DNA from: JBDTRY01 sp039931435
GTDB taxonomy: Bacteria > Acidobacteriota > Thermoanaerobaculia > Gp7-AA8
Length of the DNA: 10,008 nucleotides
NCBI GenBank assembly: GCA_039931435.1
Contig: JBDTRY010000134.1
Span: forward strand, 1-10,008
Direction of reading: 5' to 3'
Shown: one piece after another, positions 6,161 to 10,008 of the stretch
Position numbering within the stretch: the stretch's first letter is position 1
How the letters are laid out: every line of letters starts with the position of its first letter
Notes under the pieces: model-generated
The model's database searches: none
What the model saw: only the letters and a program-made list of their open reading frames with translations
Told to the model about the DNA's origin: nothing
Program-made: the position numbers and the translations under genes

Positions 6161-6712
6161 ATGCGGCAACTACGATCCCACGCTCTCACAGCTGCTTTAT
6201 TGGCACTCACGCTCAGTGGCTGTTCCTTTGTGCAATCAAAGAATTTTCAGATCGTGGATGGCGGCTTCATCGCCGTGCCGGTCCGCGATGCCGCATTCGT
6301 TGCGCACTTCAGCGGCTACCCTGGCATGTCGCTGAACAGCGTGCGGGCCAATCTGCTTTACCACACCGCCGAACAGGCGCTGCAGCGCGGCGCGCATTAC
6401 ATCGTCATCAGAGAGCTGAAGACAAACTCAGTCAATCACGCCCGCAGCGCCTGGGTTTCCTCCGGCTCGGGTACCGGGGTACAGGGACCGGGAAGGTGGA
6501 GCGGTGAAGCGGCAGGGGATCGGGCCCCCCACAGCACGCTGACGTTCACGACCTCCTTTGTCGCTGAAGGCATCGTCGAGATTTATGAAGAGAAGCCCGA
6601 CGATCCGAACGCGCTGGACGCGCTGAAGTTCATCGAGCAGATTCGCGCGGGCAGATTTGCGCAGGCGCAACGCCGCGTGGCGAAGCCCGACGAGGAAGTC
6701 GTCGACTTCTGA
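6161..6712 (+). CDS. Putative outer-membrane lipoprotein, possibly CC0125/CC1285-like
   Basis: A 183-residue protein preceded by AGGGGGA 5-11 bases before the ATG. Its lipoprotein signal is LLALTLSGC with Cys21 as the lipidated residue; +2 is Ser, so outer-membrane sorting is expected by the usual rule. The mature region AAFVAHFSGYPGMSLNSVRANLLYHTAEQALQRGAHYIVI recalls the CC0125/CC1285 lipoprotein pattern, in which a short beta strand is followed by a 'LLYRAAELTLQNGYD' helix. A Gly/Ser-rich stretch (VSSGSGTGVQGPGRWSG) interrupts the domain before the strand STLTFTTSFVAEGIVEIYEE. An acidic/basic helical tail ends the protein. The family link is by eye and the role unknown. A 68-base gap separates it from the hydrolase. 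Confidence 0.75.
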   Translation: MRQLRSHALTAALLALTLSGCSFVQSKNFQIVDGGFIAVPVRDAAFVAHFSGYPGMSLNSVRANLLYHTAEQALQRGAHYIVIRELKTNSVNHARSAWVSSGSGTGVQGPGRWSGEAAGDRAPHSTLTFTTSFVAEGIVEIYEEKPDDPNALDALKFIEQIRAGRFAQAQRRVAKPDEEVVDF

Positions 6713-6841
6713 GACCGACCGGCGGCCCGAAAACCTCGCTCGAACGACAGTCGCCTCTCGCCAGCATGAATCGTCGCATCGGGATCTCTGGCTCCTTCCT
6801 CCCATTGTGACGGGTCACCGGCCTGAAGGACGGACTCCTCG
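6713..6841. other. Intergenic spacer ahead of the broken small gene
   Basis: No gene is supported in this stretch. An AAGGA (6826-6830) lies 11 bases before the ATG at 6842 and is a plausible, weak ribosome binding site for the disrupted gene. No clear promoter or terminator is visible. Confidence 0.4.
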
Positions 6842-6855
6842 ATGAACTGGCTTGA

Positions 6856-6862
6856 TTTTCTG
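6856..6862. repeat. Left copy of 7-bp flanking direct repeat TTTTCTG
   Basis: TTTTCTG here is repeated at 7049-7055. The two copies bracket the inserted element exactly, and keeping one copy restores the reading frame of the host gene. This is the behaviour of a target-site duplication. Confidence 0.7.
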
Positions 6863-6880
6863 CAGTAGCCCGCGATGCGA

Positions 6881-6913
6881 GTGAAGTGTGAAGGCTAGAC
6901 CGGGACCACCTGG
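6881..6913 (+). repeat. Left inverted repeat of the inserted element
   Basis: Pairs with the reverse complement of 7008-7040 at 24 of 33 positions without gaps. The best-paired blocks are AAGGCT and GGGACCA. Confidence 0.75.
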
Positions 6914-7007
6914 CTTGCTCTCGACGCCGTGAGTTTCGTTGCGCCTCCTCAACGTAGTCCCGCTATGCCTTCGTCGGCCAGCCTCGCTCGCGCCGTCAAT
7001 GCCGGCG

Positions 7008-7040
7008 CCATCTGGTCCCACTTCAGCCTTTACACTCCAT
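7008..7040 (-). repeat. Right inverted repeat of the inserted element
   Basis: Reverse-complement partner of 6881-6913. Reading the minus strand, it begins ATGGAGTGTAAAGGCTGAAG and continues GTGGGACCA. Confidence 0.75.
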
Positions 7041-7048
7041 TGGTCACG

Positions 7049-7055
7049 TTTTCTG
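7049..7055. repeat. Right copy of 7-bp flanking direct repeat TTTTCTG
   Basis: Matches 6856-6862 exactly. The flanking bases differ (A before the left copy, G before the right), so the shared stretch is 7 bases and no longer. Confidence 0.7.
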
Positions 7056-7209
7056 GCCAGCAACGTTCTCTGGATTGTCTGGGGCTGGCATGACCACAGC
7101 CCGGGGCTTGATCGTTCTGCAACTGGCTATGGCAGCAACGAGCGTGCGTGGCGCGGCCGGGAGCGACACCTCGACAAGCCCAGCCGGAAAGTAGAGACGG
7201 TCACTCGTG

Positions 7210-7239
7210 TTGCAACATCGGCGCTGGCATTGGTATATG
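7210..7239 (+). promoter_or_regulatory. Weak candidate promoter before the patatin-like gene
   Basis: TTGCAA (7210-7215) and TATATG (7234-7239) are separated by 18 bases and each match the housekeeping consensus at 4 of 6 positions. If real, transcription would begin close to 7246. The GTG at 7244 could then not be used, and the TTG at 7250 (leaderless) or the TTG at 7280 would be the start. Confidence 0.2.
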
Positions 7240-7243
7240 GTCG

Positions 7244-8137
7244 GTGGTCTTGGACGCTGAAGAGCATGCACAGCAGGCCTTGAACGACGGCGAGCGGCTT
7301 CGTGTTGCTCGGAGAGTAGGGCTGGTCCTGAGCGGCGGCTCGATGCGCTGCGCATTTCAGGTCGGCGTCATCGATCTGCTGTATGAGATCGGCATCAAAC
7401 CGTCGCTGGTCGTGGCCGTTTCCGGCGGTGTCTGGAACGGCGCAGCCATCGCCGTCGGTGCGCAGGATCGCCTTCGGTACTACTGGCGGACATTTGCCCG
7501 GATGCCGCATATCAGTCTGCGGAATATCTGGGTTGAGCATTCGCCGTTCAACTATTCGACACTGCACAAGCGTACCTTCCGGCGTTACGTCGACTCCGAG
7601 CGGCTGAAGGACCCGTCTTCCATTCCGCTTTTCATCGGTGTGACACGGTTGCGCGATAAAACGCCGGCGATCTTCCGTGCCGACCAGGTCGAGGACCCAT
7701 TGAGCCTGATGCTGGCTTCGAACTACCTTCCGCCGTTCTTCACCCACGCCCCACGAATCTCAGGCGAACGGTATGGCGACGGAGGGGCCACGAACAACTG
7801 TCCCTACGAGAAGGCCTTCGAGGAAGGCTGCGATCTCGTCGTGCTGGTGACGGTAAAAGGGGAGAGCGAAGGGGGAATCTACCGGAACCCGAAGGATGTG
7901 GATCACGTCATTCCGGATGCGTTCCGCGACCGCACGATCGTGATCCGCCCCAGGCATCGGGTACCGTTCGCCTTTCGGGAACGTTCCTGGAGTGCAATCC
8001 AGCAGTTGATGAACCTCGGGTACCTGCGCGCTCGCGAAGTATTGCTCGGCGAACGCCATCCAGAAACGGACTTGCGCGCCCCCGGCATTGCTCCGACTGT
8101 GCGCATCCTCAAACTGATGCGACGGGTGTCGGGATAG
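7244..8137 (+). CDS. Patatin-like phospholipase-family protein with altered oxyanion loop
   Basis: About 297 residues from the GTG at 7244. The patatin fold is evident from GLVLSGGSMRCAFQVGVIDLL at residues 27-47, nucleophile Ser60 in VAVSGGVWNGAAIAVG (the usual GxSxG with the first Gly replaced by Ala), and the catalytic Asp179 in YGDGGATNNCP. The glycine-rich loop, usually GGGxRG, reads GGSMRC here, so the Arg is kept but two Gly are changed. The Ser-Asp dyad is intact, so lipid acyl hydrolysis is plausible but not assured. There is no signal peptide, so it is probably cytoplasmic or membrane-associated. The start is uncertain: no binding site is visible, an in-frame GTG at 7148 would overlap the remnant of the small gene, and starts at 7250 and 7280 are also open. 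The domain itself begins near 7320. Confidence 0.85.
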   Translation: MVLDAEEHAQQALNDGERLRVARRVGLVLSGGSMRCAFQVGVIDLLYEIGIKPSLVVAVSGGVWNGAAIAVGAQDRLRYYWRTFARMPHISLRNIWVEHSPFNYSTLHKRTFRRYVDSERLKDPSSIPLFIGVTRLRDKTPAIFRADQVEDPLSLMLASNYLPPFFTHAPRISGERYGDGGATNNCPYEKAFEEGCDLVVLVTVKGESEGGIYRNPKDVDHVIPDAFRDRTIVIRPRHRVPFAFRERSWSAIQQLMNLGYLRAREVLLGERHPETDLRAPGIAPTVRILKLMRRVSG

Positions 8138-8480
8138 GAAAGAGGCCGTGACCAGGGAGTGACTTCTCAGCGAGTGCGGGGAGGGCTTGGCAACGTGTCG
8201 ACTGACCCTCGTTGCGTCGAGGAAAAGATTTCATTCGTCACAGTGCAGGATGGCAGCGCCGCGGCAGAGCGTGCCGAACGGCGCGGACTGATGACGTGAA
8301 GGTGTTTCGAGCTGAGGCGCACGACATAAAGTGAGCCGGCGTAAAGACGGCGGCCGACTCGTAGCACCGGGCCTGAGCCCTGTGTACGGCACGATCAACG
8401 CACGATCCCGCGGCAGCGATGGTTGCTCGCCACCGTGAGCAATTGATCGGGCCCCGCAAATAGGAAAACCACCCGCTCCG
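8138..8480. other. Convergent intergenic region without a supported gene
   Basis: This 343-base gap lies between the 3' ends of the patatin-like gene and the dehydrogenase. Short minus-strand ORFs are present but show no domain, no binding site and odd composition (rich in Arg, Ser and Ala). A hairpin at 8423-8442 (TTGCTCGC cacc GTGAGCAA, one mismatch) sits inside a wider pair, CGATCAA (8392-8398) and TTGATCG (8443-8449). No T-run follows on either strand, so it is not a standard intrinsic terminator. Confidence 0.45.
8423..8442. other. Hairpin in convergent spacer, possible bidirectional transcript end
   Basis: An 8-bp stem with one mismatch and a four-base loop, flanked by the outer arms 8392-8398 and 8443-8449. 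Its position between two converging genes suggests transcript termination or 3'-end protection, but the missing T-run leaves the role open. Confidence 0.3.
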
Positions 8481-9452
8481 TCAGGTTGGTGTCCTGATTT
8501 CGCCGGCGTTGATTGAGTTCACTGCCTGGCCGTTGGCAAAGGCAAGGACCTGCGTGAAGGCCTCGCCGAAATAGAGTTCGTAGGAATCTTTCTCAACGTA
8601 CCCGAGGTGTGGGGTGCAAATGACATTGGGGAGGGAGAGGAGCGGGTCCGACGGGGATAGAGGCTCCTGTTCGTAGACGTCGACCGCGGCGCGGCCGGGG
8701 CGGCCTTTCTCCAGCGATGCCAGCAGCGCTCCCGGGGCGATCAACTCGGCGCGGCTGGTGTTGACGAGGAGCGCGTCCAGTTTCATCCGCCCCAGGTCAG
8801 ACTCCGTGATCATTCCTCTCGTCTCCTCGCTCAGCTTGACGTGAATCGAAAGGACGTCGGCAGCCTCGAGGAATCCCTGGCGATCAGCTGCGGTGGCAAG
8901 GCCGTCATTCGAGGCTCGGGTCATTGAACCGCTGCGGCCCCAGACGAGCACGTTCATGCCGAAAGCCCGGCCGTACCCGGCCACGATGCTGCCGATCTTC
9001 CCGTAGCCCCAGATTCCGAGAGTCCTTCCTCGCAGGGCGGTGCCGATGGTGGTCTGCCACCGACCCTCGCGCATGGCCCTTGTCTCCTGCGGAATGCGCC
9101 GCATAGCCGCCATGATCAGAGCGAACGTGAGCTCGGCGGGAGCGACCGGAGACCCGCTGCCGGCCGTGACCAGTACACCGTGGCGGCTGCAGGCGCCGAC
9201 GTCGATGTGTGCCGTGCCTCGTCCGGTCTGGCTGATGAGCTTCAGACGGGGAAGACTCGTAAGCAGTTCTTCTGTAATGGCCGTGCGTTCCCGGATGAGC
9301 ACCAGTGCATCAGCAGTTGCGAAACGTTCCGCGAGTCGACGCGGATCTCCTTGCCAGTCGTTATGGATGGTGACGTCGTGACCGGCGAGCATTGCGAATG
9401 CATCCAAACCTCGCACAGCATCCTGGTAGTCATCGGGAATGATCACATGCAT
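8481..9452 (-). CDS. D-2-hydroxyacid dehydrogenase family protein (NAD-binding)
   Basis: A 323-residue protein, the usual length for this family. The N-terminal catalytic-domain part includes LKLISQTGRGTAHIDVGACSRHGV. The Rossmann domain has GYGKIG with the GxGxxG glycines at 149, 151 and 154. The catalytic set is present: Arg234 in NTSRAELI, Glu263 in YEQEP and His282 in CTPHLGYVE. These enzymes interconvert 2-oxoacids and D-2-hydroxyacids with NAD(P)H; the substrate here cannot be told. The sequence after the first Rossmann strand-helix unit (VWGRSGS) has no clear acidic NAD-specifying residue, so NADP use is possible. There is no C-terminal ACT domain, so it is not a regulated SerA type. 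The ATG at 9452 has GAGGA 6 bases upstream. It is divergent from the DUF1800 gene. Confidence 0.93.
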   Translation of the reverse strand: MHVIIPDDYQDAVRGLDAFAMLAGHDVTIHNDWQGDPRRLAERFATADALVLIRERTAITEELLTSLPRLKLISQTGRGTAHIDVGACSRHGVLVTAGSGSPVAPAELTFALIMAAMRRIPQETRAMREGRWQTTIGTALRGRTLGIWGYGKIGSIVAGYGRAFGMNVLVWGRSGSMTRASNDGLATAADRQGFLEAADVLSIHVKLSEETRGMITESDLGRMKLDALLVNTSRAELIAPGALLASLEKGRPGRAAVDVYEQEPLSPSDPLLSLPNVICTPHLGYVEKDSYELYFGEAFTQVLAFANGQAVNSINAGEIRTPT

Positions 9453-9537
9453 AGCATTTCCTCGTCAGCGTTCGCCTGGCGATTCTAATGCAGAGGAATT
9501 GCGTAAACAGGAACAGGGCCCTGGACGTCAAACGGGC

Positions 9538-10008
9538 ATGAAAAAGCACCTCGCGGTTCTGAGCATGACGTCGTCTCTCGTTCTTCTCATGTCTGCCGCG
9601 CCGTCTTCGAAAGACTCCGCAACCGCTCTCACGGACCGCCAGAGGGCACTGCACGTACTGAATCGTCTGGGCTTCGGCGCCAGGCCGGGCGATGTGGATC
9701 GTGTACTGGCGATGGGGCTCGATCGTTACATCGACGAGCAACTGCACCCCGAACGCATCGCCGACGTCCGGAGCGAATCGCTCCTGGCAAAGTTTCCCAC
9801 GTTGACGCTCAGCGCCGCCGACACATGGGATCAGTTCGAGCGACCGTTGCGCGAGGCTCGAAAGCAGGCGAAGAAACTCCAGGCTGAGAGCGCGTCTGCC
9901 AACGGCGAAACCGAGTCAGCGGACATGCAGCCCACCGCGGGTGAAAAGAAGAATGGCGCTCTGGCTGATTTTCGAAAACAGATTCCGCCGGACAAGCGAC
10001 CGAAGCGT
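9538..10008 (+). CDS. DUF1800 family protein, N-terminal part (runs off the window)
   Basis: 157 residues are visible and the frame is open at the window edge. It starts with a signal peptide (MKKHLAVLSMTSSLVLLMSAA). The DUF1800 opening follows at about residues 34-67: RALHVLNRLGFGARPGDVDRVLAMGLDRYIDEQLHPERIAD, very typical of the family. A long charged, low-complexity stretch then begins (REARKQAKKLQAESASANGE onward), a linker that is often inserted in this region. DUF1800 proteins are exported proteins of unknown chemistry, usually encoded next to a DUF1501 protein. The ATG is the only reasonable start because no earlier in-frame start exists back to 9502. The ribosome binding site is poor (ACGGG). 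85 bases separate it from the divergent dehydrogenase start. Confidence 0.85.
   Translation, partial: MKKHLAVLSMTSSLVLLMSAAPSSKDSATALTDRQRALHVLNRLGFGARPGDVDRVLAMGLDRYIDEQLHPERIADVRSESLLAKFPTLTLSAADTWDQFERPLREARKQAKKLQAESASANGETESADMQPTAGEKKNGALADFRKQIPPDKRPKR

Larger units (their letters stand above)
6863..7048. mobile_element. 186-bp MITE-like insertion with inverted repeats
   Basis: The stretch lies between two TTTTCTG copies and interrupts a small open gene. Near its ends are imperfect 33-bp inverted repeats: 6881-6913 versus 7008-7040, with 24 of 33 positions matching, including GTGTGAAGGCT/GTGTAAAGGCT and GGGACCA. A further inner pair, 6921-6933 and 6987-6999, matches at 10 of 13. The core 6934-6986 holds a small hairpin (CGTTG...CAACG). 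The inverted repeats stop 18 bases short of the left edge and 8 short of the right edge, so ends are asymmetric. It is too short for a transposase, and the 82-residue minus-strand ORF across it has no domain. It would be mobilised in trans, or moves as a folded single strand. The family is unknown to me. Confidence 0.65.
6842..7194 (+). pseudogene. Broken small two-helix membrane-protein gene, split by an insertion and frameshifted
   Basis: The 5' piece 6842-6862 reads MNWLDFL and then runs into a stop (TAG) just inside the inserted element. From 7056 the same frame resumes as ASNVLWIVWGWHDH. After one extra base near 7098 the next frame continues ARGLIVLQLAMAATSVRGA AGSDTSTSPAGK and stops at TAG 7192-7194. 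Joining the pieces after removing 6863-7055 and one base gives a coherent 52-residue protein with two hydrophobic helices around a WGWHD turn. This resembles small hypothetical membrane proteins with an LWIVWGWH...LIVLQ...RGA pattern. I recall such proteins but cannot confirm it without a search. Two independent lesions make it non-functional now. Whether the frameshift is real or a sequencing error is open. Confidence 0.7.

Noticed and set aside
6815..7063. Minus-strand ORF of 82 codons covering the inserted element
   Set aside because: It runs across the element boundary into flanking DNA, has no domain and no binding site, and is explained by GC-rich composition of the hairpin.
8423..8442. 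Intrinsic terminator for the patatin-like gene
   Set aside because: The stem is reasonable but no T-run follows on either strand, so it is listed only as a hairpin of unknown role.
8238..8459. Minus-strand small ORFs in the convergent spacer
   Set aside because: The two frames overlap each other, have Arg/Ser/Ala-heavy composition, and lack binding sites or recognisable segments.

Overview
The window is GC-rich, densely coded bacterial chromosome. Dispersed palindromic repeats of the GATCC...GATGACA type, an ECF sigma / anti-sigma / DUF4252 operon, a PQQ-type sugar dehydrogenase and a DUF1800 gene together suggest Acidobacteriota or a related environmental phylum. This taxonomic call is an inference from gene content only. 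No rRNA, tRNA or CRISPR was seen.

Layout. (1) 1-430: repeat-rich DNA without a gene, holding a ~98-bp direct repeat (first 55 bp identical) and inverted GATGACA elements. (2) 431-2401: a four-gene operon of ECF sigma factor, one-TM putative anti-sigma factor and two exported DUF4252-type proteins. (3) 2402-2730: a second cluster of the same repeat family, so the operon is bracketed by it. (4) 2731-3483 (minus): TMEM175-family channel-like membrane protein. It is divergent from a secreted PQQ-type (sorbosone-dehydrogenase-like) sugar dehydrogenase at 3623-4759, which is followed by a small YgaP/DUF2892-type membrane protein. (5) 5136-6092: exported alpha/beta-hydrolase with a complete catalytic triad. 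6161-6712: a lipoprotein. (6) 6842-7194: a broken small membrane-protein gene. (7) 7244-8137: patatin-like protein with a changed oxyanion-hole loop. (8) 8138-8480: convergent intergenic DNA. (9) 8481-9452 (minus): D-2-hydroxyacid dehydrogenase, divergent from the start of a DUF1800 gene that runs off the window at 9538-10008.

The most notable finding is at 6842-7194. A 52-residue two-helix membrane protein can be reconstructed if a 186-bp element (6863-7048) is removed together with one copy of its flanking 7-bp direct repeat TTTTCTG, and one extra base near 7098 is dropped. The element has imperfect 33-bp inverted repeats (24/33 matching) and could fold into a single long hairpin. It looks like a MITE-like, non-autonomous insertion caught inside a gene.

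Only the sigma operon clearly works as a unit: the sigma factor and its membrane partner would sense an envelope signal and probably control the two exported proteins. The other genes look like independent envelope or secreted functions (ion conductance, sugar oxidation, ester hydrolysis, lipoprotein, lipid hydrolysis).
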